This document shows positions 1 to 6,803 of a DNA stretch of 18,939 nucleotides, in pieces. Both the position numbers and the translations under genes were made by a program. The notes below the pieces were generated by a model that did no database searches, was not told the origin of the DNA, and saw only the letters and a list, made by a program, of their open reading frames with translations. How positions within the stretch are numbered: position 1 is the first letter of the stretch; every line of letters begins with the position of its first letter. This stretch comes from DATLGB01 sp035540675 (GTDB lineage Bacteria > Actinomycetota > Thermoleophilia > Solirubrobacterales > Solirubrobacteraceae), in the NCBI GenBank assembly GCA_035540675.1, contig DATLGB010000134.1:1-18939 (forward strand), given 5' to 3'.

Positions 1-209
1 TCGTCGCCGCGCCCGACGCCCGCGGCGCGCAGCGCCAGGTGCAGCCCGGCGGTTCCGCTGGAGACCGCGCTGGCCAGCACCCCGTCGCCGAGGCGGGCGG
101 CGAAGTCGCGCTCGAAGGCGGCCAGGCGCGGCCCGAGCGACAGCTGCCCCGAGCGCAGCACCTCGAGCACCGCCGCCTCCTCCTCGGGCCCCAGAACGGG
201 GCGCGCCAT
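1..209 (-). CDS. DegT/DnrJ/EryC1/StrS-type PLP aminotransferase, N-terminal part only
   Basis: The first 69 residues of a gene that runs off the left edge of the window. It starts at ATG (209-207), 5 nt after the cimA stop, so it is probably co-transcribed with and translationally linked to cimA. The visible part has the family's opening pattern: an LGPEEE.AVLEVLRSGQL helix (residues 6-22), a LGPRLAAFERDFAARLG segment (25-41) and the SSGTAGLHLALRAAGVGRGD stretch (50-69), where SGTA(A/G)LHLAL is the cofactor-phosphate region of DegT/StrS sugar aminotransferases. The catalytic lysine lies beyond the window, so activity cannot be checked. The family usually aminates nucleotide-linked keto sugars for cell-surface glycans. 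Its place behind isoleucine genes may be chance co-transcription. Confidence 0.8.
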   Translation of the reverse strand, partial: MARPVLGPEEEAAVLEVLRSGQLSLGPRLAAFERDFAARLGDGVLASAVSSGTAGLHLALRAAGVGRGD

Positions 210-214
210 TCCGA

Positions 215-1786
215 TCACGTGGGCTCGGGGACCTGCGGCGCGGCCCGGCGGTGGTGGACGCGGCCCGGGAGCATCCCGGCCTCCAGCGAGTCGACCAGGG
301 CGTCCCAGGAGGCCTCGATGACGTTCTCGTGGACTCCGATGGCACCCCACGTGTCGACGCCGTCGGAGGCGTCGAGCAGCACGCGCGTGGTCGCTCCCGT
401 CGCCTTCCACTCGTCGAGGATGCGGACCTTGTAGTTGACCAGGCGGATCTCGCGCAGGTGCGGATGGCGCTCGCAGATCGCGTCGCGCAGCGCCGTGTCG
501 AGCGCGTGAACCGGACCGTTGCCCTCGGCGGTGCGCACGTAGCGGTGGCCGTCCATCCAGATCTTGATCGTCGCCTCGGTCTGGACCTTGCCGTCCTCGC
601 GCTTCTCGGTGATCACCCGCCAGCTCTCCAGGCGGAACAGCGGCGCGTAGTCGCCCGTCTCCCGGCGGATGAGCAGGTCCAGCGACCCGTCGGCCGCCTC
701 GTAGTGAAAGCCGCGGTGCTCGAGCGCCTTGACGCGCTCGACGACGCGGGCGGCGGTGGCCTCGTCGAGGTCGCCGCGGGCCAGCAGCGTGCCCTTGCCC
801 GCCAGCTCGGAGACGAGGATCTCGCGCGCGTTGCCCACCGCCGCGGGGTCCACGTGCTCGAAGGTCGCGGGGTCGACGTTGACGCCCGCCACGTGCATCC
901 CGCCCTTGTGGGCGAAGGCGTTCTTGCCGACGTACGGGCGGTTTGGGTCGGGCGTGAAGTTCAGGAGGTCGTCGAGCCAGTGCGAGACCTCGGTCAGCTT
1001 GGCGAGGTCGGGGAGCACCCGGTGGCCCATCTTGAGCTGCAGGTTGGGCACGATCGAGGTGAGGTTGGCGTTGCCGCAGCGCTCGCCGTAGCCGTTCATC
1101 GTGCCCTGGACCATGACCGCGCCGCGGCGCACCGCCTCGAGCGAGTTGGCCACGCCGCACTCGGCGTCGTTGTGGCAGTGGATGCCGACGCGGGCGCCGG
1201 GGAGCCCGGCGACGACCGCCGCGGTCGCCTCGCCCACCGCGTCGGGCAGCGTCGCGCCGTTGGTGTCGCAGAGGGTCAGGTAGGCGGCGCCCGCCTCGGC
1301 GGCCGCCCGCAGGCAGCGCAGCGCGTAGGCCGGATCGTCGGCGTAGGCGTCGAAGAAGTGCTCGGCGTCGTAGACGACGGTCTTGCCCTGGGCGACGAGG
1401 AACGCGACGGACTCCTCGATCATCCGCAGGTTCTCGTCGCGGTCGACGCGCACGACCTTCTCGAGGTGCAGCGCCCACGTCTTGCCGACCAGCGTGCAGA
1501 CCGGCGCGAACGAGTCCGCCAGCAGCCGCAGCGCCGGGTCGTCGGCGGCGGCCGTGTCGCGGCGCCGGGTCATCCCGAACGCGGCGATCGCGGCCGCGGT
1601 GAAGCTCTCGCCGGCCAGCAGCGAGAAGAACTCCTCCTCCTTGGGGTTCGACGCCGGGAAGCCGGCCTCGACCATGTGCACCCCGAGCCCGTCGAGCACG
1701 TGCGCCACGCGCAGCTTCTCCTCGGCCGAGAGCGACATGCCCTCGCCCTGCATGCCGTCGCGCAGCGTCGTGTCGTAGACGATCAC
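215..1786 (-). CDS. cimA: (R)-citramalate synthase
   Basis: 523 residues. It condenses pyruvate with acetyl-CoA to (R)-citramalate, the entry step of the threonine-independent isoleucine route. It has a DRE-TIM-metallolyase barrel with the opening YDTTLRDGMQGEG (4-16), metal-binding HCHND (203-207) and GNANL (238-242), and a C-terminal LeuA-type allosteric dimerisation domain (about 385-510). The QGEG after TLRD and the SNPKEEEFF segment (47-54) are typical of the long citramalate-synthase branch; isopropylmalate synthases have GEQSPG there. I chose the GTG at 1786-1784 because conserved sequence begins at the second codon and it overlaps the ilvE stop in a GTGA tetranucleotide, implying translational coupling. 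Homocitrate synthase is less likely given the neighbouring ilvE and leuBCD. The product needs LeuCDB-like enzymes, encoded just upstream. Confidence 0.9.
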   Translation of the reverse strand: MIVYDTTLRDGMQGEGMSLSAEEKLRVAHVLDGLGVHMVEAGFPASNPKEEEFFSLLAGESFTAAAIAAFGMTRRRDTAAADDPALRLLADSFAPVCTLVGKTWALHLEKVVRVDRDENLRMIEESVAFLVAQGKTVVYDAEHFFDAYADDPAYALRCLRAAAEAGAAYLTLCDTNGATLPDAVGEATAAVVAGLPGARVGIHCHNDAECGVANSLEAVRRGAVMVQGTMNGYGERCGNANLTSIVPNLQLKMGHRVLPDLAKLTEVSHWLDDLLNFTPDPNRPYVGKNAFAHKGGMHVAGVNVDPATFEHVDPAAVGNAREILVSELAGKGTLLARGDLDEATAARVVERVKALEHRGFHYEAADGSLDLLIRRETGDYAPLFRLESWRVITEKREDGKVQTEATIKIWMDGHRYVRTAEGNGPVHALDTALRDAICERHPHLREIRLVNYKVRILDEWKATGATTRVLLDASDGVDTWGAIGVHENVIEASWDALVDSLEAGMLPGRVHHRRAAPQVPEPT

Positions 1787-2718
1787 GAGGCGCGCGCGGG
1801 CGCCTGCACGACCTCGTTCCAGTGCGCGTAGCGCTCCGAGCGGCCGTGCAGCGCGTCCTCGAACACCGCCTGGACCTCCCGCGTGACCGGTCCCGGCTCG
1901 CCGGTGCCGACGGCGTAGTCGTCGATCTCGCGGATCGGCGTCAGCTCGGCGGCCGTGCCCGTCATGAAGATCTCGTCGGCCATGTACAGCTCGCCGCGCG
2001 CGATGTCGCGCTCGACGACCGCGTAGCCGAGGTCGCGCGCGATCTGCATCGCCGAGTCGCGGTTGATGCCGCCGAGGATCGAGTTCTGGAAGCCCGGCGT
2101 GGAGATGCGCCCGTCCTTGACGAGGAACAGGTTCTCGCCGGTGCCCTCGCAGACGTAGCCGTTCTGGTCGAGCAGGATGCCCTCCTCGTAGCCGGCCTTG
2201 TCGGCCTCGATCTTGGCCAGGACCGAGTTGAGGTACTGCCCGCAGGCCTTGGCCGACGGGATCAGCGAGTCCGGGCTGATGCGCCGCCAGGAGGAGACCT
2301 TGGCGCGCACGCCGCGCTGCTTGCCCTCCTCGCCGAGGTAGGCGCCCCACTCCCAGACCGCGATGGCGACCTCGACCGGCGAGTTGAGCGGGAACAGCCC
2401 CATCGGCCCGGCGCCGCGGAACACGAGCGGGCGGATGTAGCACTCGCGGAAGTTGTTGCGGACGATCAGCTCGTCGGTCGCCGCCCGGATCTCGTCCTTG
2501 GAGTACGGGATCGCCATGTAGTACAGCTCGGCCGACTTCCACAGCCGGTCGAGGTGCGCCGCGTGGCGGAAGACGGCCGGGCCGCGCGTCGTGTCGTAGC
2601 AGCGCACGCCCTCGAAGACGCCGGTGCCGTAGTGCAGCGCGTGCGTGAGTACCGGGACCTTCGCGTCCTCGAAGGCCACGAACTCCCCGTTCATCCACAC
2701 GTAATCCGCTGAGACCAC
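1783..2718 (-). CDS. ilvE: Branched-chain amino acid aminotransferase
   Basis: 311 residues, the usual length for a fold-type IV PLP aminotransferase. It carries the last step of leucine, isoleucine and valine synthesis, transferring the amino group from glutamate to the branched 2-keto acids. Visible features: HYGTGVFEGVRCY near residues 29-41, the PLP lysine in SAKACGQYLNS (K157) and the cofactor-binding glutamate in EGTGENLF (E191). Translation starts at GTG 2718-2716, with a strong Shine-Dalgarno AGGAG 5 nt upstream. A second in-frame ATG eight codons later lacks that spacing. The gene overlaps cimA by 4 nt. A TAGAAT -10 box and a stem-loop upstream suggest that it begins its own transcription unit after the leuCDB set. 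D-amino acid transaminase is the main alternative within the fold; the context argues against it. Confidence 0.95.
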   Translation of the reverse strand: MVSADYVWMNGEFVAFEDAKVPVLTHALHYGTGVFEGVRCYDTTRGPAVFRHAAHLDRLWKSAELYYMAIPYSKDEIRAATDELIVRNNFRECYIRPLVFRGAGPMGLFPLNSPVEVAIAVWEWGAYLGEEGKQRGVRAKVSSWRRISPDSLIPSAKACGQYLNSVLAKIEADKAGYEEGILLDQNGYVCEGTGENLFLVKDGRISTPGFQNSILGGINRDSAMQIARDLGYAVVERDIARGELYMADEIFMTGTAAELTPIREIDDYAVGTGEPGPVTREVQAVFEDALHGRSERYAHWNEVVQAPARAS

Positions 2719-2751
2719 GACCGCTCCTGTCCTGGAGATTCCGAGCGGGGG

Positions 2752-2780
2752 ATTCTACGGGGGCCGCCGGGCGGCGGAAA
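2752..2780 (-). promoter_or_regulatory. Candidate promoter of ilvE-cimA
   Basis: On the minus strand a TAGAAT hexamer (2757-2752) matches the -10 consensus at five of six bases. A TTTCCG hexamer (2780-2775) lies 17 nt further upstream and is a poor -35 match. Transcription would start about 26 nt before the ilvE GTG, so the mRNA leader would include the AGGAG site. It stands in an otherwise almost pure G/C stretch, which makes the A/T hexamer conspicuous. No leader peptide, T-box or other riboswitch was recognised in this short leader. Confidence 0.5.
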
Positions 2781-2801
2781 GGGCGGCCGTCAGCCGCCCT
2801 T
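2779..2801 (-). terminator. Stem-loop at the end of the 45-residue gene
   Basis: A perfect 9-bp inverted repeat (AAGGGCGGC, 5-nt loop, GCCGCCCTT) whose loop contains the TGA stop of the small gene. A second compact palindrome (GCCGCC-C-GGCGGC) follows at once. There is no long T-run, so this would be a non-canonical terminator of the sort common in very GC-rich actinobacteria, or an mRNA-stabilising end. It lies immediately upstream of the proposed ilvE promoter, which supports a transcription-unit boundary. Confidence 0.5.
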
Positions 2802-2927
2802 GATCTGCTCGAGGCGCTCGTCGTCCGGGTTGTACGCCGGGTCGGACTCCAGGTCGGCGGGATCGGGGCCCTCGTCCGGGGTCGCCTGCGGCTCGTCCTG
2901 GGTCTCGGTCTTCTCGTCGTCGGCCAT
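2790..2927 (-). CDS. Small acidic protein of unknown function (45 aa)
   Basis: An ORF missed by length filters, between leuB and ilvE. It starts at ATG 2927-2925 behind a purine-rich GGAGAGGGA site about 6 nt upstream and ends at TGA 2792-2790, its stop lying inside a stem-loop. The product starts MADDEKTETQDEP and ends DERLEQIKGG. It is strongly acidic (mostly Asp/Glu, with Pro), with no cysteines, no hydrophobic segment and no signal peptide, so it is probably an unstructured cytosolic peptide. It follows leuB by 36 nt on the same strand and is probably co-transcribed with it. I do not recognise a family. The Shine-Dalgarno and tight fit between genes support translation, but it could be a chance ORF. 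Confidence 0.6.
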   Translation of the reverse strand: MADDEKTETQDEPQATPDEGPDPADLESDPAYNPDDERLEQIKGG

Positions 2928-2963
2928 GCCCGGTCCCTCTCCGGGCGGCGGGGGCGGCAAACG

Positions 2964-3974
2964 TCAGCCGAGGTGGCGCAGGACGGCGTCGGTGGCCTCG
3001 GCCGTCGTGGCCGTGCCGCCGAGGTCGGCGGTGCGCAGGCCCTCCTGCAGCGCGGCGTCCACCGCGCGCTCGACCGCCGCCGCCTCGCCGTCCATGCCCA
3101 GCCCGTGGCGCAGCATGAGCGCGGCCGACAGGATCATCGCCAGCGGGTTGGCGACGCCGCGGCCGGCGATGTCGGGCGCCGAGCCGTGCACGGGCTCGAA
3201 CAGCCCGGGGCCGCCGTCGCCGAGCGACGCGCTCGGCAGCATCCCGATCGAGCCGGTGATCATCGCCGCTTCGTCGCTGAGGATGTCGCCGAACAGGTTC
3301 TCGGTGAGGATCACGTCGAAGTGGCGCGGCGCGGAGACCAGTTGCATCGCGGCGTTGTCGACGAGCAGGTGCTCGAGCTCGACGTGGGGGAACTCGCGCG
3401 CGTGCAGCTCCGACACGACCGCGCGCCACAGCCGGCTGGTGGCCAGGACGTTGGCCTTGTCGACGCTCGTGACGCGCGACCGGGCCGCGCCGAAGGCGAC
3501 GCGGGCGATGCGCTCGACCTCCTCTCGGCTGTAGGCGCACAGGTCGCTCGCGTGGTCGGTGCCCTCGGTCTTGTCGCCGAAGTAGATGCCGCCGGTGAGC
3601 TCGCGCACCACGAGCAGGTCGACGCCGGCGATGTCCTTGAGCGGGCTCGCGTCGTACAGCGCGGGCAGCGGGCGGACCGGGCGCAGGTTGGCGAACAGGC
3701 CCATGCCCTTGCGCAGGCCGAGCAGGCCCTGCTCGGGCCGCGCCGGGCCGCCGTCCCACTTCGGGCCGCCGACCGCCGCCAGCAGGACGGCGTCGGCGCG
3801 GCGGCAGGCGTCGAGCGTCTCGTCGGTCAGCGCGGTGCCGTGGGCGTCGATCGCGGCGCCGCCGAACGCGTGCTCCTCGTAGTCGAAGCTCCCGAGCTCG
3901 TCGAGGATCCGCGTCGCGGCGGGCAGGATCTCGGGCCCGATGCCGTCGCCCGGCAGGGTGACGATCGCCGGCAT
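2964..3974 (-). CDS. leuB: 3-Isopropylmalate dehydrogenase
   Basis: 336 residues, slightly short for the family (about 350-360). It oxidises and decarboxylates 3-isopropylmalate with NAD+ to 2-ketoisocaproate, and very likely also acts on the methylmalate formed from citramalate. Visible features: LPGDGIGPE (7-15), the substrate-binding LRPVR (97-101), catalytic Y131 in GGIYFGD, K173 in SVDKANVL, metal ligands D206, D230 and D234 in DNAAM and DILSDEAAM, and the NAD-binding FEPVHGSAPDIAG region (259-271). It starts at ATG 3974-3972, 4 nt after the leuD stop, with no strong Shine-Dalgarno of its own, so coupled translation is likely. Isocitrate or tartrate dehydrogenase relatives are excluded by context and by the LRPVR type. 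Confidence 0.95.
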   Translation of the reverse strand: MPAIVTLPGDGIGPEILPAATRILDELGSFDYEEHAFGGAAIDAHGTALTDETLDACRRADAVLLAAVGGPKWDGGPARPEQGLLGLRKGMGLFANLRPVRPLPALYDASPLKDIAGVDLLVVRELTGGIYFGDKTEGTDHASDLCAYSREEVERIARVAFGAARSRVTSVDKANVLATSRLWRAVVSELHAREFPHVELEHLLVDNAAMQLVSAPRHFDVILTENLFGDILSDEAAMITGSIGMLPSASLGDGGPGLFEPVHGSAPDIAGRGVANPLAMILSAALMLRHGLGMDGEAAAVERAVDAALQEGLRTADLGGTATTAEATDAVLRHLG

Positions 3975-3978
3975 CCGG

Positions 3979-4539
3979 TCAGAGCGCCGTCGTGACGGGG
4001 CCGGTGCGCTCGCGCTCGCGCTCGTAGGCGGCGATGGCGTCGTCGAGCTGCAGCGTCAGGGCGATGTCGTCGAGGCCCTCGAGGAGCCGCCGGCGGCGGT
4101 CGGGATCGATCTCGAACGGGACGGCGCGCCCGCCGAAGCGGACCTCCAGCGCCTCGAGGTCGACCTCGGCCTGGGCGGCCTCCATCAGTGCCCGCACCTC
4201 GGGCTCGGGCAGCCGCACGGGCAGCAGGCCGACCTTCAGGCAGTTGGAGAAGAAGATGTCGGCGAAGCTCGACGAGACGATCGCCTGGAAGCCGTAGTCC
4301 TGCAGCGCCCACGGCGCGTGCTCGCGGCTGGAGCCGGAGCCGAAGTTCGGGCCCGCCGCCAGGATCGGGTTCGGCGGCAGGTGGAAGTCCGGGTCCTTGC
4401 GCCACTCGTCGAACAGGAACTGGCCGAAGCCGGTGCGCTCGACCCGCTTGAGGTACTGCGCCGGGATGATCTGGTCCGTGTCGACGTCGGCGCGGTCGAG
4501 GACCGTGACGTTGCCCTTGATCAGGCGTACCGGCTCCAT
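3979..4539 (-). CDS. leuD: Isopropylmalate isomerase, small subunit
   Basis: 186 residues. It pairs with LeuC to isomerise 2-isopropylmalate to 3-isopropylmalate (and citramalate to methylmalate). This is the long LeuD form: DRADVDTDQIIPAQYLKRV (residues 15-33), the GPNFGSGSSREHAPWAL swivel-domain motif (63-79) and SSFADIFFSNCLKVGLLP (90-107). Its ATG overlaps the leuC stop by one base (TGATG), and leuB follows 4 nt after its stop. The longer open frame upstream is an artefact of reading through leuC in another frame. Confidence 0.95.
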   Translation of the reverse strand: MEPVRLIKGNVTVLDRADVDTDQIIPAQYLKRVERTGFGQFLFDEWRKDPDFHLPPNPILAAGPNFGSGSSREHAPWALQDYGFQAIVSSSFADIFFSNCLKVGLLPVRLPEPEVRALMEAAQAEVDLEALEVRFGGRAVPFEIDPDRRRRLLEGLDDIALTLQLDDAIAAYERERERTGPVTTAL

Positions 4540-5906
4540 CAGTCCCACTCCCGGATGTCGACGAAGTGCCCCTCGACGGCCGCGGCGGCGGCCATCTGCG
4601 GCGAGACGAGGTGCGTGCGGCCGCCGCGGCCCTGGCGGCCCTCGAAGTTGCGGTTCGAGGTCGAGGCGCAGCGCTCGCCCGGCGCGAGCGTGTCCGGGTT
4701 CATGCCCAGGCACATCGAGCAGCCGGCGGTGCGCCAGTCGAAGCCGGCGCTGCGGAAGACCTCGTCGAGCCCCTCGGCCTCGGCTTGGCGGCGGACCTGC
4801 TCGGAGCCCGGGACGACCATGGCGCGGACGTCCGGGTGCACGCGGCGGCCCTCGAGCATCGCGGCGGCGGCGCGCAGGTCGCCGATGCGGCTGTTGGTGC
4901 ACGAGCCGATGAAGACGCGGTCGAGCCGCACCTCGGTCATCGGCGTGCCCGGCTCGAGCGCCATGTAGCGCAGCGCCCGCTCCTCGGACTCGCTCGCGGG
5001 GGCCGGGACCGGCGCCGTCACCGGGACGACCTGCGCCGGCGTCGTCCCCCAGGTCACGAGCGGGCTGACTCCGGAGGCGTCGATCGTGACCTCGCGGTCG
5101 AAGCTCGCGCCCTCGTCGGTGTGCAGTCGCCGCCAGCCGGCGATCGCCGCGTCGAGGTCGGCCGGCGCCGCCGGGCGACCGCGGATCCACTCGAAGGTCG
5201 TCTCGTCCGGCGCGATCATGCCCGCGCGGCCGCCGCCCTCGATCGTCATGTTGCAGATCGTCATCCGCCCCTCCATCGACAGGCGCTCGATCACCGGGCC
5301 GGCGAACTCGACCGCGTGGCCGGCCATCCCGCCGGTGCCGAGGCGGCCGATCGTGGCGAGGATCAGGTCCTTCGCGGTGACGCCGCGCCCGAGCTCGCCG
5401 GTGTAGGCGATGCGCATCGACTTCGGCTTGGGCTGCGCGAGCGTCTGCGTCGCCAGCACGTGCTCGACCTCGCTCGTGCCGATGCCGAAGGCCAGCGCGC
5501 CGAAGGCGCCGTGGGTGGCGGTGTGGGAGTCGCCGCAGACGATCGTCATCCCGGGCTGGGTGACGCCGAGCTCCGGCCCGATGACGTGGACGATGCCCTG
5601 CCGCTCCGACCCGATCGAGTAGACCGGGACGCCGAACTCCGCGCAGTTGCGCTCGAGCGTCTCCACCTGCGTGCGCGACAGCGCGTCGCGGATGCGGGCC
5701 GCGGCCGGCGTGCCGTCCGTGGGGACGTTGTGATCGGCGGTGGCGAGCGTGCGGTCGGGCCGGCGGACGCGGCGGCCGGCGAGGCGCAGCCCGTCGAAGG
5801 CCTGCGGGCTCGTGACCTCGTGGACGAGGTGCAGGTCGATGAACAGCAGGTCCGGCGCGACCTCGTGGGCGGCCCAGATCTTGTCGAGCAGCGTGCTGGG
5901 GGTCAT
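4539..5906 (-). CDS. leuC: Isopropylmalate isomerase, large subunit
   Basis: 455 residues, about ten shorter than E. coli LeuC. It is an aconitase-family dehydratase carrying a [4Fe-4S] cluster. The three cluster cysteines are present: C336 in FIGSCTNSR and C396/C399 in GCSMCLGMN. Other conserved stretches are ADHNVPT (57-63), the CGDSHTATHGAFGALAFGIG region (124-143), EGGGRAGMIAPDETT (223-237) and SNRNFEGRQG (417-426). Its ATG (5906-5904) overlaps the stop of the XRE-cupin regulator in an ATGA tetranucleotide, so the regulator and the enzyme are made from one message. It forms the LeuCD heterodimer with the next gene. Confidence 0.96.
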   Translation of the reverse strand: MTPSTLLDKIWAAHEVAPDLLFIDLHLVHEVTSPQAFDGLRLAGRRVRRPDRTLATADHNVPTDGTPAAARIRDALSRTQVETLERNCAEFGVPVYSIGSERQGIVHVIGPELGVTQPGMTIVCGDSHTATHGAFGALAFGIGTSEVEHVLATQTLAQPKPKSMRIAYTGELGRGVTAKDLILATIGRLGTGGMAGHAVEFAGPVIERLSMEGRMTICNMTIEGGGRAGMIAPDETTFEWIRGRPAAPADLDAAIAGWRRLHTDEGASFDREVTIDASGVSPLVTWGTTPAQVVPVTAPVPAPASESEERALRYMALEPGTPMTEVRLDRVFIGSCTNSRIGDLRAAAAMLEGRRVHPDVRAMVVPGSEQVRRQAEAEGLDEVFRSAGFDWRTAGCSMCLGMNPDTLAPGERCASTSNRNFEGRQGRGGRTHLVSPQMAAAAAVEGHFVDIREWD

Positions 5907-6493
5907 GAGCGGCGCAGCCCCGCCGACAACACGCCGAGCAGGACCGCCTCCTCCTTCCCTGGGTTCTCGAAGTGGTGCGGCAGGTCGGCGTCGAAGGTCA
6001 CGGCGTCGCCCTCGCGCAGCTCGTGCTCGTCGCCGTCGCAGTGGAAGCGCACGCCGCCGCTGGTGACGAGCACGGTCTCGCGCGAGCCCGGCTCGTGCAT
6101 CGGCGGGTCGCCGGGAGCGCCGGTGCGGGCGCCGGGCGCGAGCGTGTGCTGGGTGACCTCGGCGCGCTGCCCGGGCAGCGGCGGCGTGATGATCTCGTAG
6201 CCGTGGCCGTCGCGGCGCTCGCGCCGCCGGTCGGCGCGGCGGACGATCGACACCGCGCCGTCCTCGTCCAGGCGCAGGAGCTGCGACAGGCGGAGGTCCA
6301 GCCCGGCGGCGATCCGCGCCGCCACCTGCAGCGTGGGGCTGGTCTCCCCCCGCTCGACCTGGCTGAGCATCGGCGCCGAGACGCCGGAGCGGGTGGCGAG
6401 GTCGCGCAGGGACAGGTCGAGGGCCTCGCGCAGGGCGCGGACGCGCGGCCCGAGGGCGGGGACCGTGGGTTCGGGAGCGGCGACGGGGGCCAT
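5903..6493 (-). CDS. XRE-family regulator with C-terminal cupin, first gene of the leuCDB operon
   Basis: 196 residues. Residues 16-74 form a lambda-repressor-type helix-turn-helix (RALREALDLSLRDLATRSGV, then SAPMLSQVERGETSPTLQVA). Residues 115-190 form a small cupin barrel with possible metal ligands H133, E139 and H173/H174. The family consists of transcription factors whose cupin senses a small molecule. Here the gene overlaps leuC by 4 nt and a perfect 18-bp palindrome lies 8 bp before its ATG, so it probably regulates itself and leuCDB; the ligand is unknown. Other actinobacteria usually control leuCD with a divergent IclR-type protein (LtbR/NdgR), not seen here. The ATG at 6493-6491 is preferred to the long upstream extension, which runs antisense through the lipase gene. 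There is little Shine-Dalgarno, in keeping with a near-leaderless start. Confidence 0.85.
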   Translation of the reverse strand: MAPVAAPEPTVPALGPRVRALREALDLSLRDLATRSGVSAPMLSQVERGETSPTLQVAARIAAGLDLRLSQLLRLDEDGAVSIVRRADRRRERRDGHGYEIITPPLPGQRAEVTQHTLAPGARTGAPGDPPMHEPGSRETVLVTSGGVRFHCDGDEHELREGDAVTFDADLPHHFENPGKEEAVLLGVLSAGLRRS

Positions 6494-6501
6494 CGGTCGG
6501 G

Positions 6502-6519
6502 CGTATGTTATCGCATACG
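6502..6519. promoter_or_regulatory. Candidate operator of the XRE-cupin/leuCDB operon
   Basis: A perfect inverted repeat, CGTATG-N6-CATACG (minus strand CGTATGCGATAACATACG), unusually A/T-rich for the region. On the minus strand it contains TAACAT (6510-6505), a plausible -10 box 11 nt before the regulator ATG, so a protein bound here would block RNA polymerase. Position, symmetry and overlap with the -10 suggest autoregulation by the adjacent HTH protein. No good -35 was found. Confidence 0.6.
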
Positions 6520-6593
6520 GGCGACTGCTGGCGGGTTCTTGCTCGTCCACGTCGACTGCGCGGGCGTGCACGTGGTTCTCGGCGCTCGGGCTT

Positions 6594-6630
6594 CTGCGTC
6601 CACGTCCCGTCTGGGCGGGGGTGGACGCAG
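6594..6630. repeat. REP-like palindromic unit, copy 1
   Basis: Arms CTGCGTCCAC (6594-6603) and GTGGACGCAG (6621-6630) form a perfect 10-bp stem around a 17-nt spacer. The left arm extends to TTCTGCGTCCACGTC (6592-6606), identical over 15 bases to copy 2. The spacer differs from that of copy 2, so the arms are conserved and not the whole unit. Confidence 0.75.
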
Positions 6631-6647
6631 TTTGCCGTCGCACAGCA

Positions 6648-6699
6648 CGGGTTTCTGCGTCCACGTCGGGCGGAAGTGGACGTGGACGCAGAAAACCCG
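6648..6699. repeat. REP-like palindromic unit, copy 2 (long hairpin)
   Basis: The same core arms, CTGCGTCCAC (6655-6664) and GTGGACGCAG (6682-6691), again exactly 17 nt apart and 61 bp downstream of copy 1. Here the symmetry extends to 20 base pairs (6648-6667 with 6679-6699, one bulged A at 6695) around an 11-nt loop. TTCTGCGTCCACGTC occurs at 6653-6667 and inverted at 6679-6693. It lies between divergent genes and has no T-run, so a terminator role is unlikely. Confidence 0.75.
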
Positions 6700-6789
6700 G
6701 CCGGGACCGGTGCTCCCCTACCCGGCCCCCCGATGGCACGCGCCGGCGCGCCGAAGGTCGTCCCCGGGCCCGGCCGACCCACCGCGCCC

Positions 6790-6795
6790 TAGCCT
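6790..6795 (+). promoter_or_regulatory. Candidate -10 box of the lipase gene
   Basis: TAGCCT lies 8 nt before the GTG start with no Shine-Dalgarno between. That spacing would put the transcript start at or next to the start codon (leaderless mRNA). The same hexamer serves as the proposed -10 of the leuA leader. No convincing -35 was found. Confidence 0.35.
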
Positions 6796-6803
6796 CCCCC
6801 GCC

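Larger units (their letters stand above)
6494..6803. other. 310-bp divergent intergenic region
   Basis: This gene-free stretch separates the regulator-leuCDB operon (leftwards) from the lipase gene (rightwards). From left to right it holds the operator palindrome (6502-6519), a degenerate inverted pair CCACGT (6547-6552) / ACGTGG (6570-6575), two REP-like palindromes (6594-6630 and 6648-6699), and a TAGCCT -10 box before the lipase. Open frames crossing it have no start signal or recognisable domain. Confidence 0.7.

Noticed and set aside
2719..2789. Possible T-box or leader-peptide attenuator before ilvE
   Set aside because: The leader is too short, no branched-chain codon run or T-box-like sequence is present, and a normal Shine-Dalgarno and promoter explain it.
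6648..6699. Long hairpin considered as an intrinsic terminator
   Set aside because: It lies between the starts of two divergent genes, where no transcript should end, has no T-run, and is repeated in a shorter form 61 bp away.
4539..6782. N-terminal extension of LeuC to about 750 residues
   Set aside because: The extra part reads the regulator gene out of frame; LeuC family length and the ATGA overlap fix the start at 5906.
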